A DNA stretch of 64,000 bases from positions 62,001 through 126,000 of the forward strand of contig NZ_JACIGI010000004.1 in the NCBI RefSeq assembly GCF_014197795.1. Reading direction: 5' to 3'. A model generated the notes under the pieces. That model saw only the letters and a list, made by a program, of their open reading frames with translations, searched no databases and was not told where the DNA came from. Numbering within the stretch: position 1 is the first letter of the stretch; every line of letters begins with the position of its first letter. Below are positions 42,622 through 51,332 of the stretch, in pieces. The position numbers and the translations under genes were made by a program. The stretch is from Roseospira goensis (GTDB lineage: Bacteria; Pseudomonadota; Alphaproteobacteria; Rhodospirillales; Rhodospirillaceae).

Positions 42622-43095
42622 TCAGCGCGGCAACTCGTAGGCCGCGACCAGGAGCTTGTCGACCCCGCCATCGAGGTTGAACAGCGGCAGGACCAGGCGC
42701 TCCCAGGTCTGTGTGAGCCCGTCGAAGTCCGCCGTGTACACGCGCGACGCCGGGATGTGCTCGCGCACCACGCGGTCGTATTCGGCGCGAATGATGTCGC
42801 GCGGCCCGTCGGGCAGCATGTCAAGGGACTGCCCCGCCTTGTCGTCCCCGAACTTGCCGGCGAAGAACTGACTGTAGAATGAATAGGTGTACGACGTTGC
42901 CGGACCCGCCGTGCCGACGGTCTCGCCGTCCCCGGGATCGACCTTGATAACGACCAGATTGCCCATCCACGGCCGCAGGTCCGCCGGATCGACGTCGTCG
43001 GCCATCGGGGGCGTTTCGTCGACGCACAAGCCGAGCCAGTAGTCGTACAGGCTCTTCAGCTTCGGATGGCGGAGAACGAGAACGAGGCGGCTCAT
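42622..43095 (-). CDS. PAS_5 family protein
   Basis: A 157-residue single-domain protein resembling the PAS_5 family, found in alphaproteobacteria and of unknown role. It starts MSRLVLVLRHPKLKSLYDYW, the usual beginning, and shows the conserved DVDPADLRPWMGNLVVIKVD and YTYSFYSQFFAGKFGDD regions. PAS folds bind small ligands or partner proteins, but no ligand is evident. I took ATG 43095; upstream open frame is proline-rich and non-coding in character. The gene is followed by a 375-base spacer with two palindromes before ftsK. Confidence 0.85.
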   Translation of the reverse strand: MSRLVLVLRHPKLKSLYDYWLGLCVDETPPMADDVDPADLRPWMGNLVVIKVDPGDGETVGTAGPATSYTYSFYSQFFAGKFGDDKAGQSLDMLPDGPRDIIRAEYDRVVREHIPASRVYTADFDGLTQTWERLVLPLFNLDGGVDKLLVAAYELPR

Positions 43096-43490
43096 CGCAG
43101 GCGACCGTGATCCTGGGTCCAAGACGGGCACGGACCAACGCCAGCACGGCCCTGCGCCGTCATCGCGGACAGGGCTGGCACGGTGTGGCCCGAGGGGTGG
43201 TGTTATCAGTCGGTGGTCCGGCCTGACAAGGGCTTTCCCCATGGGCATCCCCCATGGGCATCAGGGCAATCGGGTGAACGGGGTCTTGGGCCGTGTCCCG
43301 GATATGCCGGCCCGATGTTGCGACCTGTGATGCGTTTTCGACAGGCCGCGATGCCACGTCAGCAGTCAAGGCGCTCCCAGGAGCCTTCACCCGATCGCCC
43401 GGCCCCCGATCGCCCGGCCCCCGATCGCCCGGCCGTGGGCAGCCCGCGCGGTGGCGCCCTCGACCGGGGCGGTGGCAGGCAGGCGTGGTT
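43096..43490. other. intergenic stretch with short tandem repeats, no gene
   Basis: It separates the kinase hybrid from the PAS_5 gene. I see no supported gene. It holds a 13-bp unit (CCCCATGGGCATC) twice in tandem at 43237-43262 and a 15-bp unit three times at 43391-43435. Confidence 0.6.
43391..43435. repeat. three tandem 15-bp units
   Basis: The unit CCGATCGCCCGGCCC occurs three times in a row (last base of the third differs). It lies just past the stop of the kinase hybrid and could vary in number by slippage. Confidence 0.85.
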
Positions 43491-46400
43491 TCAGGGAGAG
43501 GTCTTGCCCACGCCGCCTTCGGCCCCGGACTGCACGCCCGCCGGCTCGGCCACCCGGCCCTCCGCGTCTGCGGTGACGCCGCCCTGATCGTTCCGGGCAA
43601 GCCCCCCACCGTCGCTGTCGCGACCACCGCCCGTTCCGTCGCCGCCCCGTCCCTCGACCGGGGATCCCTCCTGGGACATCACCCGTTCGCGCGGGAACCG
43701 AACCGTCACGGTCGTCCCCTCGCCTTCCTTGCTGGACAGGCTGATATCGCCGCCGTGCAACCGCATCAGGGACCGCGTGATGGGTAGGCCGAGCCCGACG
43801 CCGTCGGAGCGCCGGGCCAGAGACCCGTGAACCTGCTCGAACGGTGCGAAGACCCGCTGGATATCGGCCTGGGAGATGCCAACGCCGGTGTCGACCACGC
43901 CCAGGGTTAGCCACCGCTTGGTCAGGGCCCCGGTGACCGTGACGGACCCGCCCGGTTCGGTGAACTTGATCGCGTTGTTCATCAGGTTGAGGAGCACCCG
44001 CTTGAGACCGGTCGCGTCTGCCATCAGGCGCGGCAGATCCGGCGGCAGGTCGAGCACCAGGTCCACGGAGGCATTGCGGGCGCGCTCGCCGATCAACCGG
44101 ACGACCGTGTCCACCGTCTGGTACAGATCGACCGGTTCTTCCTGCAGCTCGATGCGGCCGGACTCGATCTTGGAGAGGTCGAGAATGTCGTTGATGAGAC
44201 TGAGCAGGTGCTGGCCGCTGTCGTGGATGATGCGGCTGTATTCCTTGTAGTCTTTGTTCAGGATCTCGCCGAACAGCTCGTGCGACAGGATCTCCGAGAA
44301 GCCAAGGATCGCGTTCAACGGCGTGCGCAACTCATGGCTCATGTTGGCCAGGAAGTCGGACTTGGCGCGGTTCGCTTCTTCCGCCATTTCCTTGGCGTTG
44401 CGCAACGAGGTCTCGGCCCGCTTGATCTCGTCGATATCGCTCAGCAGCATGAAGACACCGAGCACGCGCCCGACCTCGTCACAGTGCGGCACCATGTGGT
44501 ACGACATGAAGCGATGCTCGCCGCGGGCGATCTGAAGCTGGGCCTCGCCGGACTGGATCCGGTTTTCCAGCGCCGACCGCAGGGCGTCGCGCAGGCGCCG
44601 ATGGTTGGCGCGCCCCAGCAGGGTTTCGACCTGGGACCCGACCGCGCCATCCCTGTTGAGGGCGAACGTATCGGCGAAGCACCGGTTGCAGAAGGTGACC
44701 TTCTGGTCCTCGTTCACATAGGTGATCGAGACCGGCACCGAGTCCGTGATTAGCCGCAGCCACTGCTCGCTTTGATAGATCTTGTGCTGCTGCTCGCGAC
44801 TCTCCGTCTCGTCGATGAAGGCCAGGATGGCGCCATCGGTCTCCGACTGGCTGTTGTGATGCGGCATGATCCGCATCCGGTAGACGCGATCCTCGGTCTC
44901 AAGGATCTCCTCGACGCCCTCGTCCGTACTGACGACCTTGGCGAGTTGCTCGCGCAGGTTCTTCAGGCCCAGGTGCGTGGGAATGGTGGTGATGACCTGG
45001 CCCACGTCGGACGGCAGCAGACCGAACAGCCGCACCGCCGGTGGCGTGAAGCGGGTGATGCGGAAGTAGCTGTCCACCACGACCATGGCAAACCCGATGT
45101 TGTCCTGAATGTTGATCAGGTCGGAGTTGGCATCGGCCAGCTCGGTGGTCCGGATCTGCAACTCTTCATTGACAGTGGTCAATTCCTCGTTGGTCGACTG
45201 CAGTTCCTCGTTCGAGGTCTCCAGTTCCTCGTTCGACGACTGTAGCTCCTCGTTCGCCGCCTGCAACTCTTCGTTCAGCGCCTGCAGTTCTTCGTTCGAG
45301 GTTTCCAGCTCCTCGACCACGGTTTGCAGGTGCTCGCGGGTGGCGATCAGTTCCTGCTCCAGTTCGACGGCGCGCAGGTCGGCCTCGCGGCCGGCGGCGG
45401 CCCCGGCCTCACCGCCGTCCTCTCCCATGGCCAGCAGTTCGGTCGACGGCTCCACGGTCTCGAACGACACCAGGAACAGCGCATCGTGATCCACCGACGC
45501 GCCCATCGGACGCACCACCACCCGCACCATGACCTGCGGCCGGCCCTCGACCCGCAGGGTGCGCCGCATGCCCTGCACCACGCCGCCCTCGTTGCGGCAC
45601 TTGTGCACCAGGGCGCGGGTCTCGGTGCGCAACTCATTGACCACCATGCGGGCGAGGTTCATGTCCGGCTTGCCCTGCGGCATGCGGACGAACGGCGACA
45701 GGTCGCCGTGCAGGAACAGGATGTCCAGATTCTCGTCCACCACCACGCTGGGCGGCATGGCGCTGTTCACGAAGGTGCGGACGGCCAGGGATTCCACCGT
45801 GTCCTGGCTGCGCTGCGGCACCTGGCGGCTGCTGCCCTCGGGCATGCGCGCCCGAAGCGAGCCGAACGGCGGCAACGCGTGCGAGAGCCCCTGGGCGGCG
45901 CGCTTCTTGAAGATCTTCGACGACGGCGACTTTACCGGGCGGAACAGTTCGGTGTTCTGGCCCAGGGATTCCGACTTGCCGAGAAACAGATAGGCGCCCG
46001 GGTTGAGAGCGTAGTGGAACGTGCGCAGGACCTGATCCTGCAAGGCCGCGTCGAAGTAAATCAGCAGGTTGCGGCAACTGACGAGATCGACGCGCACGAA
46101 CGGCGGGTCTTTGGCCAGATCCTGGCGCGCGAACACCACCATGTCCCGGATTTCCTTGCGGACCTGGAACGCCTGACCGATGGGCTCGAAGTGCCGCTTG
46201 ACGAAGCGCCGATCCAGGTTCTCGACCGTGGTTTCGGAGTAGATGCCCCGTCGGGCATGCGCCATCGCGTCCAGATCCACGTCTGTGGCGAAGATCTGCA
46301 CCTTCAAGCCGCGCGGATTGCCGGCCAGGCGGTCGGCCAGCAGCATGGCGAAGGAATACGCTTCCTCACCGGTCGCGCACCCCGGGATCCACAGTCTCAG

Positions 46401-47615
46401 GCTGTCACCGGTCTGCTTGGCCGTGATGATCTCGCCCAGAATGTCGTCAACCTCCCCGAACGCCCTCTCGTCGCGGAAGAAGGACGTCACCGAGATGAGG
46501 ATGTCCTTGGTCAGCAGGTTGAGTTCGTCGCGGTTGCGCTTCACGAACTCCAGATAGGCGTCGAGGCTCTCGATGCGGTTGGCGGCGAGCCGGCGCTCCA
46601 GGCGGCGGCGGATGGTGCTCGGCTTGTACTTCGAGAAGTCGATGTCGGTGCGCTCGCGCACCAGATGGAAGATGCTCCCCATCGTGTCGTCGGTATGGTC
46701 GCCTTCGCCCTCGGCCAGCATCATCGCCCGGGGGAACCGGACGATCGAGGCCAGCTCGGGGCCGATCTCGTGCGGGGCCAGGCGCAGGTCGATGCACCCG
46801 GTCTCGATGGCCGCCGTCGGCATGCCGTCGTACTTGGCGGTGGACGGCAGTTGCGCCACGGTCAGCCCGCCGTGGGCCTTGATCGCCCGCACCCCCTGGG
46901 ACCCGTCGCTGCCGGTGCCGGACAGGATCACGCCGATGGCGTTCGGACCCTTGCCGTCCGCCAGGGTGGAGAAGAACACGTCGACCGACGGCTTGGGCCC
47001 GTGCGGCGCCGACGGTTCCTTGAGCATCAGGCGCCCGCCGGCCAAGCGCACATCCTTGTTGGGCGGGCAAATGTGAACGGTGTTGGTCTCCAGCGGCGAG
47101 CCGTGCTCGATCTCCTTGATCGGCAGACTGGTCTCGCGGCTGAGGAGCTGTACCAGCATGGAGCGATACTGCGGCGCCATGTGCTGGACAATGACGTAGG
47201 CCATGTTCGACTGCGCCGGCAGATTGGCGACGAACGGCCGCAGCGCCTCCAGCCCCCCAGCGGACGCGCCCACGCCGACGACGGTCAGGCCGCCTTCTTC
47301 CGGACTCGTGTGGTCCGGCTCCGCATCGGTATCCTCAACACCGCCGTCGGGCTCACCCGCGTTGCCGTCGGCCGACGGCACCTCGGCCGGCGCGCGCTCG
47401 CCGCGTTTACCACGCTCGGGGGCCACCGGCGGATCAACCGCTTGAGAGTCGTCGGGCGGGCTCGCCGCCGTCGCCCCCGCGCCCGCCGGATCGTCCCCCC
47501 GGTCGGCCGGCATCGTGGCGCCGCCTGCCTCGGGCGACTCCATGGGTGACGGTCCGCCTCCGGGGGGCGATGATGTCGTCATCGATGAAGCCCCTGCTGT
47601 TCTGTGGCCAGACAT
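43491..47615 (-). CDS. CheB-CheR-PAS hybrid histidine kinase
   Basis: A very large signalling protein, about 1374 residues. After 110 disordered residues comes a CheB methylesterase domain (VGVGASAGGLEALRPF; SGTGSDGSQG), then a CheR methyltransferase domain (LWIPGCATGEEAYS; SCRNLLIYFD) at about 310-580. A PAS-like part leads to a long coiled coil (SNEELETSNEELQSTNEELT, about 750-830), two PAS domains, and a histidine kinase with H box FLANMSHELRTPLNAILGFS near 1095 and an ATPase domain to about 1330. No receiver domain is attached. It has no membrane helix. ATG 47615 or 47582 may be the start. Whether it acts on chemoreceptors or a separate pathway cannot be read. Confidence 0.93.
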   Translation of the reverse strand: MSGHRTAGASSMTTSSPPGGGPSPMESPEAGGATMPADRGDDPAGAGATAASPPDDSQAVDPPVAPERGKRGERAPAEVPSADGNAGEPDGGVEDTDAEPDHTSPEEGGLTVVGVGASAGGLEALRPFVANLPAQSNMAYVIVQHMAPQYRSMLVQLLSRETSLPIKEIEHGSPLETNTVHICPPNKDVRLAGGRLMLKEPSAPHGPKPSVDVFFSTLADGKGPNAIGVILSGTGSDGSQGVRAIKAHGGLTVAQLPSTAKYDGMPTAAIETGCIDLRLAPHEIGPELASIVRFPRAMMLAEGEGDHTDDTMGSIFHLVRERTDIDFSKYKPSTIRRRLERRLAANRIESLDAYLEFVKRNRDELNLLTKDILISVTSFFRDERAFGEVDDILGEIITAKQTGDSLRLWIPGCATGEEAYSFAMLLADRLAGNPRGLKVQIFATDVDLDAMAHARRGIYSETTVENLDRRFVKRHFEPIGQAFQVRKEIRDMVVFARQDLAKDPPFVRVDLVSCRNLLIYFDAALQDQVLRTFHYALNPGAYLFLGKSESLGQNTELFRPVKSPSSKIFKKRAAQGLSHALPPFGSLRARMPEGSSRQVPQRSQDTVESLAVRTFVNSAMPPSVVVDENLDILFLHGDLSPFVRMPQGKPDMNLARMVVNELRTETRALVHKCRNEGGVVQGMRRTLRVEGRPQVMVRVVVRPMGASVDHDALFLVSFETVEPSTELLAMGEDGGEAGAAAGREADLRAVELEQELIATREHLQTVVEELETSNEELQALNEELQAANEELQSSNEELETSNEELQSTNEELTTVNEELQIRTTELADANSDLINIQDNIGFAMVVVDSYFRITRFTPPAVRLFGLLPSDVGQVITTIPTHLGLKNLREQLAKVVSTDEGVEEILETEDRVYRMRIMPHHNSQSETDGAILAFIDETESREQQHKIYQSEQWLRLITDSVPVSITYVNEDQKVTFCNRCFADTFALNRDGAVGSQVETLLGRANHRRLRDALRSALENRIQSGEAQLQIARGEHRFMSYHMVPHCDEVGRVLGVFMLLSDIDEIKRAETSLRNAKEMAEEANRAKSDFLANMSHELRTPLNAILGFSEILSHELFGEILNKDYKEYSRIIHDSGQHLLSLINDILDLSKIESGRIELQEEPVDLYQTVDTVVRLIGERARNASVDLVLDLPPDLPRLMADATGLKRVLLNLMNNAIKFTEPGGSVTVTGALTKRWLTLGVVDTGVGISQADIQRVFAPFEQVHGSLARRSDGVGLGLPITRSLMRLHGGDISLSSKEGEGTTVTVRFPRERVMSQEGSPVEGRGGDGTGGGRDSDGGGLARNDQGGVTADAEGRVAEPAGVQSGAEGGVGKTSP

Positions 47616-47819
47616 ACGCGTTTCATCGCTGCGGTGGAATGCTGTTCGAGGCGGTGTCCCCGGTTGTCCCGACACGGATCCCGGCGTACCGGCGCGGCGC
47701 ACCGGCGCACGGCAACCAGCCCCCTTGTGGACCGCCCTTGGCCCGCCACTTTCGCATGCGAGCCGCAGCAGGTACAGTCCTGCGGAAGATATGGTGACGA
47801 CTTCGATCGGATTGACCGG

Positions 47820-48407
47820 ATGGACGTGTTGGACGAGGAAGACCGCATCCGCGACAGTCGGCGCGCCCGCCACGCCGAAGCCCGCCGCGAGCGTCGCCTG
47901 GCGGCCGCCGCGCGTCAGGCCGAGGAACTGGAGCGATTCCTGGACTCCCTGGGGCGACGCATCGACACGCTGGCCGAGTCCGGTCACGTCCTGGAAGGCG
48001 ACGCGGAGCACCCGCCGCGCTTCATCGACTACGCCCGCACCCGCCGTCTGACGTCCGAGTGCATGGCGTTCATGATTGTCATCGAGCGCCGCATTGAGGC
48101 CCTGCCCGAGGACATGCAACCCGCCCCCCGCGACGCCTTCGAGACCCACACGATCACCCTGTGGGGCACCCTGCTCGAATGCTCGCTGGCGTTCCTGCGC
48201 GCCATTTCGGAGGAGGAGCATCTGCCGCTCGGCTCCCGCGAGGTTTTTCTGCACGAAATCAAGACACTACATGACGCTCATGGGACCCTCTCGCAGGAGC
48301 GCTTCGCCGAGCGCCTGCCGCCACCCTTGCTCGGCAAGCATCGCCAGGCCGAGAAGATCCTGAACGAGATCATTGACCGTGCCCCGCGCCTGCTCGATCT
48401 CGGCTAG
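47820..48407 (+). CDS. unknown helical protein
   Basis: A 195-residue cytosolic protein I do not recognise. It starts at ATG 47820 with a highly charged helix ([20 protein letters not shown]) and contains further amphipathic helices such as [16 protein letters not shown] and [20 protein letters not shown]-like segments. It has no cysteine cluster, signal peptide or membrane helix. It is divergent from the CheB-CheR kinase hybrid, with the shared upstream region between 47616 and 47819, which hints at linked control. The next gene on the same strand starts 76 bases later. Confidence 0.75.
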   Translation: MDVLDEEDRIRDSRRARHAEARRERRLAAAARQAEELERFLDSLGRRIDTLAESGHVLEGDAEHPPRFIDYARTRRLTSECMAFMIVIERRIEALPEDMQPAPRDAFETHTITLWGTLLECSLAFLRAISEEEHLPLGSREVFLHEIKTLHDAHGTLSQERFAERLPPPLLGKHRQAEKILNEIIDRAPRLLDLG

Positions 48408-48482
48408 CCGCGTCCGGTCCCGGTCGCTGGCCACCGGCCGCGGCTACAGCGCCGCCCGGACGGCACACGGAGCGACGCCCCC

Positions 48483-49889
48483 ATGAGACGGGACGCGACC
48501 CCGCGGCTGCCCGCGTCGCCCCCGTGGAGCCGGGCCCCTGCAAGCGACCCGAGCGGCGGTGGGGAGCGCCGCTCCAACCCCGACGTCCGCGCCGCGTTGC
48601 AGGCGGTCTACGAGCGCCTGCTCCGGAGTCTGCGCAAGGCCGGCCGCGACGACGTTCTGGCCCCGCTCTCCGGCCTGGAGCGCGTCGACGATGTCCTGCG
48701 CGCCTGCCCGGAACAGGTCCCCACGCTCCTGGATCTGGCGTGGCAACTGCGCGACACCCCCGACTTCCGGCCCTTCTTTCTGGACCGCGCCGGGGACGCG
48801 CCCGTCGCCCATCGCGGCCAGCCGATCGCGCCGTGCGATCTGACCTTCGATCAGGTCGCGCGGGCGCTGCTGTGGGGCGCCGCGCGGCTGGCGTTCGACC
48901 GCCTCGAACGCCAATGGACCGACCGGCGCCTGCATCAGGAGCGGGCACGGCGCCAGAGACGGCGCCAGGAGGAAACCCGCGGCGCCCTGCATGCACGCCT
49001 GATGGCCCCGCTGAAGACCATGCTGGACGGCGGCGAGGCGGATCCGGACCCGGAAGCGATCCGCGCCCGCTACCCCGGGCGCGACCTGTATCCCGTGCTG
49101 AAGCCGCACCTCCAGGAAAGCTGGCAGTTCGCCCACCTCGACCTGTACGCCCGGATCGGGACCCCCCAGGCGCGGGCCCTGGGCCACCTGCTCGGCCGGT
49201 TCAGGAGCCGCCCCGCGCTCGAGCGCGTGGTTGCCCTCTCGGTCGACGACATCGGTCTGATGCGCACCGTCTGCCGTGGTTTCGCCGAAGTTTGGCTGAA
49301 CCTCAAGCTGGAGCCCGGACCGCGCTGGCAGTTCTCGGCCAAGGACCTGGACGCGCGCACCGAGGCCGAGGAGCGCATCGCCATGGTCGAGAGCATGACG
49401 TTCGATACGCTCATGGTCGAGCATCCCCGCGCCGTGGCGATGATCCGGGCGCTCGGCCTGGACGCCCGCGGCGTGGTCCGCCAGCTGACCCCCATCTTCG
49501 GCGACGAGATCTGGGACCTGATGGCGCAGCCGGAGGCGTTGGAGAACGCCCGCCGGATGCCGGACCACCTGCTCCCGGTCCTCGGTCGGATCAGCCGCCG
49601 GGTGCCGCCGGACATCTCCGCCATTCTGGGGCATATCCGGGACCGCGCCCTGGCCCAGGACCTGCTGACGTTCGCCCGCCAGTCCTTCTCCGACGAGGAA
49701 CTCGCGTTTCACCTCAGCGATCCGGCGCGCAAACCGATCTGGAACGCCCTGCCGGCCAAGTTCAACAATGCCTACACCTACCAGCGCGACGCGTTGGCCG
49801 GGCATGGCCCGCGCAACAGCGAGGACCTGCGCATGGTCTGCGCCGCCATCTTCCAGTCGCTGCGGCTCGGTCACCCGGAGACGTTCTGA
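48483..49889 (+). CDS. unknown protein upstream of mtgA
   Basis: A 468-residue soluble protein with no family I can name. It starts at ATG 48483, with GGAG about ten bases upstream. The first 30 residues are proline/serine-rich; the rest is helical and arginine-rich, including [20 protein letters not shown], a probable coiled coil near residues 140-165. No catalytic motif, zinc site or membrane helix stands out. mtgA begins two bases after its stop codon, so the two are almost certainly co-transcribed. A role in cell-wall or envelope functions is suggested by that pairing only. Confidence 0.8.
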   Translation: MRRDATPRLPASPPWSRAPASDPSGGGERRSNPDVRAALQAVYERLLRSLRKAGRDDVLAPLSGLERVDDVLRACPEQVPTLLDLAWQLRDTPDFRPFFLDRAGDAPVAHRGQPIAPCDLTFDQVARALLWGAARLAFDRLERQWTDRRLHQERARRQRRRQEETRGALHARLMAPLKTMLDGGEADPDPEAIRARYPGRDLYPVLKPHLQESWQFAHLDLYARIGTPQARALGHLLGRFRSRPALERVVALSVDDIGLMRTVCRGFAEVWLNLKLEPGPRWQFSAKDLDARTEAEERIAMVESMTFDTLMVEHPRAVAMIRALGLDARGVVRQLTPIFGDEIWDLMAQPEALENARRMPDHLLPVLGRISRRVPPDISAILGHIRDRALAQDLLTFARQSFSDEELAFHLSDPARKPIWNALPAKFNNAYTYQRDALAGHGPRNSEDLRMVCAAIFQSLRLGHPETF

Positions 49890-49891
49890 CG

Positions 49892-50656
49892 GTGGCCGAC
49901 CCGACCGCGCCGGGGAGACGCAGGGGCGGATCGCGGCGCCGTTCGCGGCCGGCGTCTCCGACGCGGCCACGCCGGCGCGTCTGGCGCCGCCTGCTCGCGG
50001 TCGTTGCGCTGGTAAGTCTCGGTCTGCCCGCGCTGGGACTGATGGCGTTCCGATGGCTGCCGGTGCCGGTCACGCCGCTCATGCTGGTCCGCGTGGCCCA
50101 GGGCGAGGGCCTGCGCCACGACTGGACCGCCCTGGAAAGCATCGCGCCGGCCCTGGTGCGCGCGGTCATCGCCAGCGAGGATGCCCGCTTCTGCACCCAC
50201 ACCGGGTTCGATTGGCGCGAGATCCGCACCGCCTGGGAGGACTGGCAGGACGGCGGTCGGCTGCGCGGGGCCAGCACCATCAGCATGCAGACCGCGCGCT
50301 CCGTGTTCCTGTGGCCGAACCGCGATGCGGTGCGCAAGGCCGCCGAGGTCGCGCTCACCGTGCCGCTGGAATGGGGCTGGTCCAAGCGCCGCATCGTCGA
50401 GGTGTATCTGAATGTGGCGGAATGGGGCCCCGGCGTGTACGGCGCCGAGGCCGCGGCCCGGCATCACTTCGGCGTGCCGGCCACCGCGCTGACCCCGACC
50501 CAGGCCGCGCGCCTCGCCGCCATCCTGCCGGCGCCACGGACCTGGTCGGCGGCGGCCCCAGGCGAGCACGTGCGGCGCCGCGCCGCCACCATCCAGGCCC
50601 GCGCCCGCCACGTGCGGTTGGGCGATCGCAATGCCCCGTGCCCGGATCCATCGTAA
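49892..50656 (+). CDS. mtgA: monofunctional biosynthetic peptidoglycan transglycosylase
   Basis: MtgA, 254 residues, polymerises lipid II into glycan strands (family 51 glycosyltransferase) at the outer face of the inner membrane. A basic N terminus and one transmembrane helix ([20 protein letters not shown]) precede the catalytic domain. The catalytic Glu is in [20 protein letters not shown], and [16 protein letters not shown] and [20 protein letters not shown] follow, all typical. The start is GTG 49892, two bases after the preceding gene. There is no transpeptidase domain, hence monofunctional. Confidence 0.95.
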   Translation: MADPTAPGRRRGGSRRRSRPASPTRPRRRVWRRLLAVVALVSLGLPALGLMAFRWLPVPVTPLMLVRVAQGEGLRHDWTALESIAPALVRAVIASEDARFCTHTGFDWREIRTAWEDWQDGGRLRGASTISMQTARSVFLWPNRDAVRKAAEVALTVPLEWGWSKRRIVEVYLNVAEWGPGVYGAEAAARHHFGVPATALTPTQAARLAAILPAPRTWSAAAPGEHVRRRAATIQARARHVRLGDRNAPCPDPS

Positions 50657-50783
50657 CGCCCCCGGGCACCGGCCGGGGGGTAGACCGGCCGGCCCCCGGC
50701 TTGTATATAAGCGGCCACGAATATACGGGGCGCCGTCGCAGCGTCCGCCCCGCCCCTCCCTCGATCTCACAGGAGACTGCGCG

Positions 50784-51137
50784 ATGTACAAGGACTGGCC
50801 CCAATACGCCAAGGACCTGTCGGGTGCCATGCATGGCTGCCGCGACGGCATCCCCGAGACCTGGGGGGCCTTCTCCAAGCTGGCCAGCGCCGCCACCAAG
50901 GACGGGGCCATCGACCCCAAGACCAAGGAGCTGATCGCCATCGGCATCGCCATCGCCATGCGCTGCGACGGCTGCATCGCCTTCCACGTGCGCACCGCCG
51001 TGCGTCACGGCGCCACCCGGGACGAGATCCTGGAGACCATCGGCATGGCGGTCTACATGGGCGGGGGGCCGTCCTCGGTCTATGGCGCCATGACGCTGGA
51101 GGCCTACGACCAGTTCGCCGCCCAGAAGAAGGGGTGA
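50784..51137 (+). CDS. carboxymuconolactone decarboxylase / AhpD-like family protein
   Basis: A 117-residue all-helical protein of the AhpD-like superfamily. It has the redox motif MRCDGCIAFHVRTAVRHGAT (CxxC with a following His), as in alkylhydroperoxidase AhpD, so peroxidase activity is more likely than a decarboxylase. ATG 50784 follows AGGAG by about eight bases. It stands alone on the plus strand, convergent with addA, with two palindrome-bearing repeat units between them. Confidence 0.92.
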   Translation: MYKDWPQYAKDLSGAMHGCRDGIPETWGAFSKLASAATKDGAIDPKTKELIAIGIAIAMRCDGCIAFHVRTAVRHGATRDEILETIGMAVYMGGGPSSVYGAMTLEAYDQFAAQKKG

Positions 51138-51142
51138 ACCGG

Positions 51143-51314
51143 GGCCGAACCATGCGGTCCCACGCGGGAGCGTGGGACCGAGACCGGTTTCCTCTCTTGC
51201 GCCCACGCTCCCGCGTGGGCGCGCTGGGGTGTCAGGCCGAACCATGCGGTCCCACGCCGGAGCGTGGGACCGAGACCGGTTTCCTCTCTCGCCCACGCTC
51301 CCGCGTGGGCGCGC
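51143..51314. repeat. two tandem units of a palindrome-rich repeat
   Basis: Two nearly identical units (51143-51224 and 51235-51314) lie between convergent AhpD-like and addA genes. Each has a hairpin GGTCCCACGC/GCGTGGGACC and a second, GCCCACGC/GCGTGGGC. The hairpins could serve as a two-way terminator. Similar palindromes are known from many proteobacteria. Confidence 0.85.
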
Positions 51315-51332
51315 CGACCCGCCGGGCCGTGA

